Source of the DNA: Nyssa sinensis
Taxonomy: Eukaryota > Streptophyta > Magnoliopsida > Cornales > Nyssaceae
DNA: 64,000 nucleotides
Assembly: GCA_008638375.1 (NCBI GenBank)
Contig: CM018047.1
Location: forward strand, 51,902,679 to 51,966,678
Direction of reading: 5' to 3'
Positions within the stretch are counted from its first letter, which is position 1, and each line of letters starts with the position of its first letter. Shown piece by piece: positions 45,660 to 57,199 of this stretch. The notes beneath the pieces are model-generated. The model did not search any database and was not told the DNA's origin. It saw nothing but the letters and a program-made list of their open reading frames with translations. A program made the position numbers and the translations under genes.

Positions 45660-46189
45660 TGTGAGAAGTAGCAATCATGTATTAATAACTTCGAATTTTG
45701 GACAATTGTATAAAGTTATTTTTTATAATTAATATTTAATAAGTTTTAATAATTAATAATTTTTAAAATAAAATTATTTTTAATATTAGTTATTAAAAAA
45801 ATAAATTAATTTGTATTTTTACTATTTATCAATAAAATGCTCTTTTTTTTAATAAAAAAAAAACTAGACTGGTCCTTATTGCAAGAAGATAAATATCCCA
45901 TTGGAACATACCCTTCTAACACAAACTAGTGAATGCACGAATTTCCACGTATTATGATTGATTTTTTTATTAAATTTTGGTGAGTTTTTTTTTTTTTTAA
46001 TCCGACCCACGTTGATTTTTACTTATTTATCAAACTCGTGTTATTTTTGAAATCGCATTTTCAAGATATAATTTTAAAATTAATTTTTTAAGAAAATCGC
46101 AACTTCAAAAAGCGAGTTTGAAATCGTATCTTGAAGATGAGATTTTAAACTAAGAATAATTTGCATAACTTGATAGTTTAAAATTGTAT
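45660..46189. other. AT-rich spacer
   Basis: No gene. 46020-46190 is a run of degenerate gaaatcgcattttgaagatacgattt words that grade into the 501-bp repeat family beginning near 46190. Confidence 0.5.
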
Positions 46190-46545
46190 ATGCAATTTTA
46201 AATTCGCATATTGAAAATGAGATTTCGTTAAAAAATTAATTTTGAAATTGCATTTTAAAGATACGATTTCAAAAATTACATAAATTTGATAAATAAGTAA
46301 AAACTTGCATAAATTATGTTAAATCAAACAAAAAGATGAGATTCTGGTAAAAAACTTCCATCGCGATTAACTAAAGAACTGTTCATAACAATACTCGCAT
46401 GTGTGAAAAGATGAAAAGAAACATTAATTGATTAGTGTTCTCATTAATTTTCCAAAAATGGGAAAAAATGTGTTTAGGGTGGGATTAAAGCCAATAAACC
46501 GTCAAAATGGGCAAATTTCAATTCAATCAAGCATGGAGTGTTGCA
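46190..46545. repeat. partial unit of the 501-bp tandem repeat, left of the Mutator-like element
   Basis: Shares long words with 52400-52755 and 52900-53255, for example gtgtttagggtgggattaaag and aattcaatcaagcatggagt. The repeat is cut at the Mutator-like element insertion and continues beyond it. Confidence 0.85.
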
Positions 46546-46554
46546 AAATGGGGC

Positions 46555-46630
46555 AAATTACACTTACCTCCCTTGAGGTTTCTGACAATTGTAGAAACCT
46601 CCCCTATAGTTTCTGAAGTAACACTGTCCC
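46555..46630. repeat. left terminal inverted repeat of the Mutator-like element
   Basis: Reads aaattacacttacctccc at the outer end and aacactgtccc at the inner end; pairs with 52178-52253. Confidence 0.9.
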
Positions 46631-47021
46631 GCTTCTATTTAATTGATCTGTAACAGATTCCCCCCTCCCTCAACGTTTGTGTCTGACGGTGGTGTTAAAT
46701 GATGATGTATAATGATGTAAGCCAAAAAGTAATGTTATATATCCAAATTGCCCTTCTAATTGATTAAACCTAAAACTTGATACAAAATTTATATTTTGAA
46801 AAAGACAAATGTGCCCCTTAGAATTATACAAATCCGCCCCTTAGAAAATTTCGGACTCCTATATATTCTCTCTGTTGTCCCAGCTTTTGCTTGCCACTTT
46901 GCCACTTTTCCCTCACTCACATGAACAATTGTTTGCTGCTGAACAGAGGTAAGTGTAACAACAATAAAATAGATTACTGCATTTTTATATTCTTAATTAA
47001 TTAGTTATCTTGTTTTTCCAG

Positions 47022-47414
47022 ATGAGCAGTTCAAGTTCACAAAGTTCTTACAAGGGATTAAAATTTACAAACAAACAGTGCAATTGTGGCAAAAAGGTAG
47101 TTGTGAAAATTACACAAAATGATGGAAAGGGAAACAAAGGTAGGTTATACTACTCATGTGAAGCTAAAGAATGTAAATTTTAAGAATGGTGTGTGCCTTT
47201 GGGAGCATTGGTGGAGTAGCATACTTCTACCAGAAATAGTCGTGCTCAATCGGCAAATGAATTGTGTGAGGTAAAGACCGAAGTGAAGAGTATATCTACA
47301 AGGTTACAAATGGTTGAGCTTGGACAAGCAATGCTAAAAGTGCTAGTGATTGCATGTTTTGTAATGTCTACTATTGCTTTCTTGGTAGCTTTAAGGGGTG
47401 TATTTCAAAAGTGA
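47022..47414 (+). pseudogene. GRF-type zinc finger plus membrane segment protein, inside the Mutator-like element
   Basis: Starts at the ATG directly after a splice acceptor (ttttccag|ATG); a leader exon with donor AGAG|GTAAGT ends at 46948. 130 codons. Residues about 20-55 form a GRF zinc finger (CNCGKK, then YYSCEAKECKF followed by EW). Residues about 75-105 are charged and may form a coiled coil (EVKTEVKSISTRLQMVELG). Residues about 106-125 are hydrophobic (VLVIACFVMSTIAFLVAL), a membrane segment. Two in-frame stops (TAA 47181-47183, TAG 47217-47219) cut it right after the zinc finger. Small GRF-plus-membrane proteins are common in plants and their function is mostly unknown. Its place inside the inverted repeats and its own leader intron suggest it was the second gene of the element. 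Confidence 0.75.
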
Positions 47415-47980
47415 TGAGATAATTTGTACTAATTCTTAATATGTAATGGAACCAAGTGACATATTAACACCACATATTAACAACATTATTTCATGTCCAT
47501 TATATAATGCATAAGTAATAAATCACATGAATAAACAATTGAAAAACATAAAACTGCGAAATCTTATATATAATCAGTCATTTACAATTTTCAGCCATAT
47601 ACATCTAGCGTGAACATCTAGTAGCCACTATTACAAAAAAAACAAGCCCAACTATCCAAAGTTCATAATAACATCTAGCAGCCAATTTTACAAAAAAGAA
47701 CAAACTGGCAGCAACCCAAATGGCTGTACAGATTTACAATTGTCATAACTATCTCTTTTACAAAAAAACGAAAAAGTGGTAGCAACCTAACTAGATCAGA
47801 CCATACACACCTAACATCTAGCAGCCAACAAAAAAAATAAAACAAAATGGCAGCAACTGTGACTGAGAAACTATAGCATCTGCTACACAAAAAAAAAAAA
47901 AAACCACCAACATAGTCAAAAAAAAAAAAAAATTGATACTAAGAAGGGATAAATGGCACCTGAACTTGAAGCAACAGCAA

Positions 47981-48038
47981 CAACCAACACAGTAGCAGCC
48001 AATGCAACAACAACCAACACAGTAGCAGCCAATGCACA
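47981..48038. repeat. 2 x 30-bp tandem repeat
   Basis: caaccaacacagtagcagcc recurs at 47981 and 48011 with period 30; related agcagcc words occur at 47680 and 47820. It lies between the two convergent genes of the Mutator-like element. Confidence 0.8.
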
Positions 48039-48849
48039 AAATAAATGGTGTTAGTGATTATGATAGGGAAAATATCAGAGATTGAAAAACAAAATATAGC
48101 AATTGTATAGGAACTTTACCTGAACTTGTAGAATTATAAATTTTTAGTCTTTAAACCTAGAAAGGAGTGGTCCACCCCTTCCCCTCCTTGTAGCTTTTCC
48201 TTTTCCCCTTTCAGCTTTATTTTCCATCTCATGCCCAACTTATGACTGAGAAAAAACCAATTAAAGTATATTATAACTAATGACTGAGAAAAAACCCTTT
48301 AGAGACTTTTCATCTCTTAGCTAGTGCTTTATGTTACCTCTAATTCTAATTGCTCACATTCACATGTGTTTCAATCCAGTGTTAGATGCAGATTCTTAGA
48401 CAATTTAGAGTTAATGAAAACTTAGAAAAAGTGAATTTGTAGAGAGTTGGACTATTCAAGGAGGATCACCACATATGAAACACCCCCCTTCCCCCCCCAA
48501 CACACGCACAAACAAAAAAAAAAAGACCGATTCTTGGTTATTAAACAGAGAATGGATCTTATTCTAAAAGTAAAAGGGATTTGAAGGCATCATATATATT
48601 AAAGAGAAAATGTATCTATCCACTAGCATGCAGTTTTAGTTATCAGTTACTTCAGAATTTTACTCTGAAAGTGTATTATAACTGTTGTGAAAGAACTGAA
48701 ATTATTTACCTCTTGTGTGAAACACTGAGATTCAGTAGCTTAAGACCCATGAAGAGAACCTTCAGCTGAAGTTGGTGGCTGCACAAGTAATTAAAAGTGT
48801 ATTAGAATCTTAAAACTACTGCATGAAACCAAATTATATTAGTAAAGAT

Positions 48850-51388
48850 GACTTATCATTACTATAATTGCTCCTCTACCATGTCCTCTACCTCTCACAA
48901 GGGCTCTTTGGCAAGTTCTCTTATTATGTCCCCATTATTGACAGATTTTGCACTTAAGACTGTGTGCTTGTCTTCCTTGTCTAATATCCCCAACATCCTC
49001 ATCGGGCTCTCTTATTCTATTCTTCCTCGGCCTACCAGGCAAACATTTTAGAGGTGGAGGTTGTATTGGGTCACCCAAATACCATCTTTTTTTCACATTT
49101 TTGGATCATTTATGTGATGCAAAATATTTTGATGGGCTGCTATGTACCTCTCATTGGTAAATGCAACATCACAATACTCCTTTATGTTCCCTCTCATGTA
49201 AGAAATTGCAGCTGCTGTATGCTTACAAGGCAAACTAGAGATTTTCCATGAATTACAGACACATTTCCTGGAGGTAAGGTTCACCACATAACTGACACCC
49301 TTTCCATCCTTCACCTCAAACTCCATGCCCCCAACAAAGAAAATAGTGCATTGCCTAGATGTTGCAACAATTTTCACCAACTTTTTCTTAATATTTTCAG
49401 TTACTATTCCCTCCCAACTATAGCCTTTTGCAAACCTTTCTCTTATCTTACACATAATTTTTGACCTAACGCCCTCCAACATAGTCAAAATTGGCTTACC
49501 TCTCAAACTACCCACCCAATTATTAAACGATTCAGTTAAGTTATTGGTGACATGGTCATTCTTCAATCTAATGTCAAAGGCATGCCTTGACCATGAAGCA
49601 ACATGTACTTTCATTAACTAAGTGTCTCCATCAGCTGATACTTCCCTCAAGCAGTTCATTGTTTCCCTAAAGTCAACCTCATTATATGATTTAGCTGCTC
49701 TCAAAAAATATTTTCTTATCAACATCCGAGGGAACTTACTCCTCATGTTAGCACATATATGTCGACAACATCGACGGTGAGTAGCTTCTGGAAATGTCTC
49801 AGTTATAACTCGATCAAGACCCTATTTTATTGAAAATACAACAATGTTAAAAACAGGCTAAAGCATAAAGCAATGTTAATTAATTGATAAACTGAACAAT
49901 TATAAGTATTTAAATTCAATACCTTCTGTTGATCACTCATAAATGTCCAAGGCACCTCACTTGAATGTGCCCCAGTGACTGTATTCAGGTTTTGAAGGAA
50001 AAACCCCTAGCTGTCCCTATTTTTACTTTCAACCACTCCCACAGCAATGAGAAACAGCCCATTGTTTCCATCTAGAGAAACTGCAACCAAAAGAACACCA
50101 CCATAGGGACCTTTCAAATGACATCCATCAATCTCTATGAAGGGCCTACAACCGACTTTGAACCCCTTAAACAATGCCTCAAAAGCAATAAATATCCTCT
50201 TAAACAAATGATTCATTAACAATGAAGGTCTCTGGCACTCTATTTTCACTAAGCTGCCAGGATTTGTTCTCCTAATTTCACTAGGATACATAGGCAGCAT
50301 TGTATAGGAACTCTCATGTTTTCCCTTTATTTCATCTAATGCCCTCCTCTTTGCCCTATACAATTGCATCCTGCTAGCCTCAATCTCATATGTCTTTTGG
50401 AGGTATGTCTGCATTGCATCAACCTTAATGTCGGGATTTGTCCTGATAGCTTCCTCTAATTTTTTGGCAATCCAACTTAAGTTTGCATTGGAGTTAGATT
50501 GTAACCTCACACATGTATGCTTACCCTTATATGTCTTAATCATATACGTCACACCATCCGGCAAAAGGGAAGCATGTATTCTCCACATGCAACTAGAATT
50601 TGCATAATGTGCAGTGACCCTGGCTTTCTCATTTTTCTCTCTAATGATACTACAACCCTATTGAATAGTATAATCTCTCAGCACTTCTCTGAACTTATCC
50701 ACATTTTCAAATAATTGCCCTGATTTCAACACAATTTTATCACCCTCCCTAGCATGATATTCCTCCCCATATAAATTATACTCAAATACCCTACTTGTAG
50801 ATTTGCCCTTACCCTCACCCTCACCCTCATCAGTATTGCTGTCGTCTGAACTAGGATTATATTCAACATTATCATTAGACTCAAAATCTGAGAAATCATC
50901 TCCACATGTACTTTAACATTCACACTAGGGCTGGTAGCAGTGTTACATGTGGACTTCCTTAGGTTCTCACCAACTGAAGGCACAAATGCTTCATCTTCAG
51001 ATGTTAACCCATAAACATCATCACCGTCACTGAAATTGATTTCATCTTTGCTGCTTTGACTACTAACTGTGACAGTCTCACTAACATCTACAGTATGACA
51101 TGGAACTACACTCATTGTGGTAACATAAATATTGATTTCCCTATTGTTATGGATTTCAAACATTTTTAGAACATCCAAATCACTAGAAACAATCATTCTA
51201 TCATTAGAACCAGGAATATCACAATGCAAGTAAATTGCAAACCCAATAACTACATACACATGGGCTAATGACAATTCACCTACATCTTGAAGCAGTTCTA
51301 TATAAGAATATTTATCTGGGTCTACATTTGATATTGTGTTCACCATTTGTCTATAGTGCACAATGATATCATATCTAGAACACACCAT
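48850..51388 (-). pseudogene. MuDR-type transposase of the Mutator-like element
   Basis: Order on the minus strand: start after an acceptor (tttag|CAATGG); an N-terminal region with a PB1-like look (residues VCSRYDIIVHYRQ onward) and an acidic serine-rich stretch; the MuDR DNA-binding region (GQLFENVDKFREVLRDY, KARVTAHYA, WRIHASLLPDG) at about 50560-50720; the DDE catalytic region beginning FIEIDGCHLKGPYGG at about 50090-50150; an intron (about 49825-49923); the second catalytic part (GLDRVITETFPEATHRRCCRH); a SWIM zinc finger (CVCNSWKISSLPCKH) near 49190-49260; and a C-terminal zinc knuckle (CKIC..WGHNKRTC) near 48905-48950. Lesions: stops in the MuDR region (IQ*GC), after KNRDS, after SADGDT and after NDPKM, with a one-base frameshift there, and in the zinc knuckle. 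It cannot make an active transposase. Confidence 0.9.
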
Positions 51389-52177
51389 TGCTAAAACATA
51401 CAAAAAATAAACAAAACATAAGAGTGTAATACTTGCAGGAATAGGAAAAAAGTAGATTTATATATATGAAATACAATAGGAAAATCTTCTGAGAGTCAAC
51501 TCCTAGTTATGTAAATAGGTTATATTGAAATGCAATAGGAAAATCTTCTGAGGGTACATGTTGTAATATTCATTAATATATATATATATATATACATATA
51601 TATGACCTGTGCCTATAATCAGTCCCATCTGGTCAGCTAATATGAAGCAAAACAACATAATTTCACATAGTAGAAGATTAAATTAATGTAAATCACTTTC
51701 CAATCACTGAAACCTTAACTAGTTATAAGCAAAAGGCAATTAAACCCTCCCAAGTAAGGAAACAATCTATATGGAACAGACATACAAATTAAAAAAAAAT
51801 GATACCTGAGGTTGAAGAAGTCCAACCAATAATCCTTTTTCAATGATCCAAATCGGTAAAAGTTGTTTGATCTTGTTGTAGTATCAGATGTTTGGCTTCG
51901 TTTTCGGTTTAAACAACCAAAAATTCTTGATTGGTCGAGTAGGGTTTTGGCAAAAGGGTGTCTCTTTCTTTCTCTCTCTCTCTCTCTCTCTAAAGTCAGC
52001 CTTGCGTTAACGGAGAAATGACGATTGATCGTCTAGAATGATCTAAAATACAGAAGGGTAATTCTGTCTTTTTACTTGAAGAGATATTTTGATTATAATA
52101 TAATTTTCTCCTCTGAAGGGTATTTTGGTAACTTCAGCTTCACCATTAACGCCGTTACTCCGTGTATTCTGATAGGG

Positions 52178-52253
52178 GGGACAGTGTTATTTTAGAAACT
52201 ATAGGGGAGGTTTCTACAATTGTCAGAAACCTTAGGGAAGGTATGTGTAATTA
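52178..52253. repeat. right terminal inverted repeat of the Mutator-like element
   Basis: Reverse complement of 46555-46630 with few mismatches, ending gtgtaatta. Confidence 0.9.
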
Positions 52254-52260
52254 TCTATAA

Positions 52261-53400
52261 AAAATATTATAATCATTGTACGGTTTAAAAGAAATTAAGA
52301 AGAAAACAAATACAGTATATCCATGCATTTCAAGCTAAATTCATGTAAGAGGTGCATGAATTGGTATTAAAATGATTCGAACTAGGATTGCTAAATTAAG
52401 AAGAAAATATTGTCAAATTCGCATATTGAAAATGCAATTTCGTTAAAAAATTAATTTTAAAATCACATTTTGGATATACGATTTTAAAAATTATATGAAT
52501 TTGATAAATAAGTAAAAACTTACGTAGATCATGTTAAATCAAACAAAAACGACAAGATTCTGGTAAAAAATCCCACTGCGATTAACCAAAGAACTATTCA
52601 TAACAATATTCACAGGTGTGAAAAGATGAAAAGAAACATTAATTGATTAGTGTTCTCGGTAATTTTCCAAAAAGGGGAAAAAATGTGTTTAGGGTGGGAT
52701 TAAAGCCCATAAGCCGTCAAAATGGGCAAATTTTAATTCAATCAAGCATGGAGTAGCTTAGAAAATATTATAATCATTGTACGGTTTAAAAGAAATTAAG
52801 AAGAAAACAAATACAATATATCCATGCATTTCAAGCTAAATTCATGTAAGAGATGCATGAATTGGGATTAAAATGATTCCAACTAGGATTGCTAAATTAA
52901 GAAGAAAATATCGCCAAATTCGCATATTAAAAATACGATTTCGTTAAAAAATTAATATTGAAATCATATTTTGAAGATATTATTTCAAAAATTATATGAA
53001 TTTGATAAATAAGTAAAAACTTGCGTAAATCATGTTAAATCAAACAAAAACGACAAGATTCTAGTAAAAAAATCCCACCGCGATTAACCAAAGAACTGTT
53101 TATAACAATATTTGGAGATGTGAAAAGAAGAAAAGAAACATTAATTGATTAGTGTTCTCAATAATTTTCCAAAAAGGGAAAAAATGTGTTTAGGGTGGGA
53201 TTAAAGCCAATAAACCGTCAAAATGGACAAATTTTAATTCAATCAAGCATGGAGTAGCTTAGAAAATATTATAATCATTGTACGGTTTAAAAGAAATTAA
53301 GAAGAAAACAAATACAGTATATCCATGCATTTCAAGCTAAATTCATGTAAGAGGTGCATGAATTGGGATTAAAATGATTCCAGCTAGGATTGCTAAATTC
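52261..53400. repeat. 501-bp tandem repeat array, two full units and one partial
   Basis: Unit starts at 52261, 52762 and 53263 (aaaatattataatcattgtacgg), exact period 501. The third unit breaks off near 53400 (ggattgctaaattc). Units differ at a few per cent of positions. An earlier partial unit lies at 46190-46545, left of the Mutator-like element. Confidence 0.93.
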
Positions 53401-53767
53401 AAGGTACAAAGCATGCAGGATGGACTAGAAACTATATAAATGCTGCTTTTTTTTTTATTTTATTTTATAAAACAAATACATTGTATCTTAAATTTTATAT
53501 TTTAAACAAAATTTAAATGATGTAATATTATAATATACTAATAATACATTAAATTATATAATTAATATGTCACAATAATATAAGATCATATTACTCACGT
53601 ACAATTAATTTGAGATAAAATTTTAAAATAGAATTATAAAAAAAAATGTAGCATTATTCTTTCTTTCTTCAATAAATGAAATTACAAAATTATATGAATT
53701 TGTAATTAGTAATCTCACTTTATAATTCGAAACCTTTTAAACTTGGAGAGTATATAGACAGCACCCG

Positions 53768-53799
<32 letters not shown>

Positions 53800-53985
53800 A
53801 AAAAAAACAGTACCAGGGAAAAATCCGACGGTCATTGTGACCTCGTCTAGCTTATAGGTTGTTTCACTTGTACTACCTAATTCCCACTGGCTAGAAAGCT
53901 TGGACTTCAACTTTTGATTTGAACCAGTTCTGGTCGATAATAAAAAATTAATAATTAATAAAATGTGAAAATCAAGGACGGTTTT

Positions 53986-54234
53986 TGTTAGAGAATATAA
54001 TGATAAAGTTATACATTCTTTAGTAGTTTAAGTTTTTAAATGAGTTAGTAATTTAACATTGTATCAAACTAGGCCAAAGGTCTTGAGTTCAAATCTTATC
54101 GTCATTTTGAAAAATATAAATTAACACATGTAAGTTCAAACTGACCACACGTGAGGGAGCATATTAAAGAATATAATAATAAAATTATACCTTTATTAAC
54201 AATTTAAACTTTTAGATGAGTTGATAACTTAACA
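53986..54234 (+). mobile_element. TRIM, 249 bp
   Basis: Two 73-bp terminal direct repeats, 53986-54058 (TGTTAGAGAATATAATGAT...TTAACA) and 54162-54234, about 80-85% alike. The first is followed by ttgtatcaaactagg, a worn initiator-methionine-tRNA primer-binding site; the second is preceded by the purine tract gtgagggagc. Flanks gtttt and atttt may be a decayed 5-bp target duplication. No coding capacity. Confidence 0.8.
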
Positions 54235-55119
54235 ATTTTTTACTTAATATCATTAATACTATTTGTCCCATTATAAGTTTGTCAAATGGCAAGTCATTCT
54301 CGTATTAGTTTTAAAAGATGTGATATGCATCTAACATAATAGTGTCATTCTAACATAACTTTTAGAAAAGAAAAAAACATATGGGAAGATTGTATTGTTT
54401 TTGTAATATTAGCTGTTAATATACATTATAGACTAATTCTCTAATAATTAAAGTGTTTAAAGTAATTAATAATTTAATATAATATTAGAACTTTGCTTTT
54501 GAGAAATTTTGAATTCTAAGTTTTTATTTTTTTAACAAGTTTGTATTCACTCACCTACTCTCACATTTGCACATCGATGCTAAGCCAAAAGTATGTATAC
54601 TAAGCCAACAGTTTGTATTTAAATATGAATGATAAGTGAAGCCAACAGTTATTAACATCTTGCACTTATTAGTCTTTACTCTTTACTTACAAGAAAGGAT
54701 TACACGTGAAACGAAAATTTTTTTTACTCAAATTTTGAAAAGATGTACGACTCACCTAATCACCCCTAACTCCATCTTTGGCAGCACTGCTCTAAACTTT
54801 CAAACTAACCGGGGTCATTTAACATTATATGTTGAATACAAATTTGAATGCTTTGTTGAAGATAATGTAAAGAGCAAGGAGTGGTAGGAATAGATTGTCT
54901 TTTGATTGCAAGCCACAGCACTGTACGCCTCTTTTGATTTGAAACCAGAGAATAACAAAATAACATATATTTTATTGAAACAAAACTTCAAGCCACATCA
55001 TTGATAAGGCAGCATAGGCTTTTGGCTTTCACGCTTCACACAAACTCACGGCCACTTACACTGCGGCTTCTTCCTTCTGTTTGTTTCAGCCACACACCCC
55101 AGTGCCCACAGCATCCTTA

Positions 55120-55151
<32 letters not shown>

Positions 55152-55496
55152 ATATGTCTAATCCTAATACAATTAGGATTTCTCATCCTAATTGAATTAA
55201 AAATACCTCCCACTAGGATAAAACATATTTTATATATATATATATAAAAGAACACATTGCCCTAAGAACACATTGCCCAGCTATTTCAGTGCAAAGAAGA
55301 TAGCCCTTGTAGTCCTTTCCCAGTTTCTGCTCTCCTTTTTTGCAGGTAGATCTCTTCATGCAACTTTATGTTTTGAGTTTTTGATAGCTTCAAATCGCAT
55401 CATCCACTGAATTATATATTTCATTTGAAATAGGATTGCTAATATAAAAGAAACTGACCTTATATGTATGAGTTTGCGTTTGAGACAGAAAAGAAA
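54235..55496. other. spacer and upstream region of the BAHD pseudogene
   Basis: No supported gene. (TA)n tracts stand near 55120-55151 and 55230-55247. Between them a short diverged repeat (aatcctaatacaattagg, catcctaattgaatt) is seen. No clear TATA box can be separated from the TA tracts. Confidence 0.45.
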
Positions 55497-57199
55497 ATGG
55501 AGGGTTCAGATGGGTATGCAGAGACATTTTCAGTGAAGAAGCAACAGCCCATTCAAGTTGGACCTGCCACAACGACACGCAACGGCTTGTATTTCCTCTC
55601 GAATCTGGACCAGATCATTCCTTGTGTCATCGAGATCTTATTCGCATACAAGGGAGATGAAAGAGGAAGAGACACTGCCACAGCCATTGAAGTCATTAAA
55701 GAGGCATTAGCTAAAATATTGGTTGAGTTTTATCCAATTGCAGGTTGCCTCACCAGAGGATGGGATGGTAAAATGATGGTGAAATGCAGTGGAGAAGGCG
55801 TGCCTTTTGTCAAAGCAATTTCAGAGAATGAGATGGCAGTGTTGGGTGATATTAATATCATTGATCCTGTGAAGCTACGTAAACTTATTCATTTCAATGA
55901 AGGAACTGATCAAAATATATTAGATGTGCCATTATTGACAGTGCAGGTATAACAATGTTGAGGACTTGAAGTACCAAAGTATTTGAGTTTACCTGTCCTT
56001 TGGTTTGCATGAACCTAGATAAAAGTTCTCTCGATGATCTTTTATCAATTTGATATCCGTAAAAGATTTGTATTTGCATGGACTTTATTCACAAATCCGA
56101 CCAATGATATCACACCCCAACATTTGTAAAAATTGCTAGCTCCCTAGCTAAATGTACTTCGCCGTTTTGGCACAGTTTCTTAAACTGCTTTTGTATTGAT
56201 TTTATTCATGTGAAGTATTACATGGTGCACATCTAGTGGATCTCTGAGTTGATTTGTTTTTTTTGCTTGATCATTGGAATCACTATGCATGACTGTTTTA
56301 TTTCATTTTCAGGTGACAAGGTTCAGGTGTGGGGGAATTATAGTTGGAGTACATTTAACCACATGCTAATGGATGGTAAATCTTTGACTGATTTCATAAG
56401 TTCTTGGGCTAAAGTTGCAAGAGAGGAACCGCTCTCAGATCCATACCTAGACCGATCCATATTATCTCCAAGACAACCTCCAGTAATCAATTTTCCCCAT
56501 GATGAATACAAAAAGAAAGAGGGGGAAAGGAAATCAATTCCATTTCATGACCAAAAGGAAAAGCTGGTTTACCAATCATTTTGCTTTGATCCCAAGAAGC
56601 TTAGTCAACTGAAAAGGATGGCAACCGATTGTGATCATTAACTTGTTACACCTACAAGCTTTGAACTGATTTCTGCACTTGTGTGGATTAGCCGAACAAA
56701 AGCGCTTAAAATCAAGCCAGACCAAGCAACCAAACTTCTCATTGTTGTCGATGGAAGATCTAAATTCAAGCCACCACTACCAAAAGCTTACTTCGGGAAT
56801 GGCATTGCTTGGTCATGTGCTCAATGTAAAACAGAAGAGTTGACAGGATAACCATTATCGTTTGCTGTTAAAATGGTGCATGAGACCATCAACGCAGTGA
56901 CCGAAGACTACGTCAGATCAGCCATTGATTATTTTGAAGTAACGAGAAAGGGACTTGAATATGATCAAAATGTACGTTGGGTCACTAAATGGAGCAGACT
57001 GCCTTTGTATGATGCAAATTTTGGTTGGGGAGAACTCACACAGGTTGCACCAGCCTCCACTTTGGACAATCTAGTTTTGGTCGTCTCTCAGGGAAACAAT
57101 AGTGAAAATATAGTTGTGTCGTTGGGTCTGCCTTTTTCTGCCATGGCAATCTTCCGAGAGCTGATTCAATGGGGCCCAAAGCATAATTGCCGATTGTGA
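55497..57199 (+). pseudogene. BAHD acyltransferase pseudogene (omega-hydroxyacid feruloyl transferase-like)
   Basis: Exon 1 55497-55946, exon 2 56313-57199; GT-AG intron at the usual BAHD position (LLTVQ|VTRFRCGG). About 445 codons, normal for the family. The N-terminus (GLYFLSNLDQ, FYPIAGCLT, VKCSGEGVPFV) and VTRFRCGGI fit the HHT/ASFT-like branch, whose enzymes move feruloyl groups from CoA to omega-hydroxy fatty acids or alcohols in suberin and cutin. The catalytic HXXXD motif is present (HMLMDG, codons about 167-171) but only in the frame after a one-base deletion near 56354-56356. Further lesions: TAA at 56639-56641, TAA at 56849-56851 (same frame), and NFGWG in place of the structural DFGWG. 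It probably lost function some time ago; exon 1 is still open. Confidence 0.9.

Larger units (their letters stand above)
46555..52253. mobile_element. Mutator-like element, 5.7 kb, two convergent genes, inactive
   Basis: Terminal inverted repeats of 76 bp (46555-46630 and 52178-52253) agree at most positions (shared core gacaattgtagaaacctccc). Inside are a MuDR-type transposase on the minus strand (from 51388 to about 48850) and a small GRF zinc-finger/membrane protein gene on the plus strand (47022-47414), pointing at each other. Both are broken by stop codons. The flanks, ttgcaaaat at the left and tataaaaaat at the right, look like a decayed 9-10 bp target duplication of a site in the 501-bp tandem repeat. 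Gene order resembles MuDR, where mudrA and mudrB also converge. Confidence 0.88.

Noticed and set aside
55464..55499. Upstream ATG at 55464 as the BAHD start
   Set aside because: The added 11 residues are not family-like; the ATG at 55497 gives the usual N-terminus and has a good context (aagaaaATGG).
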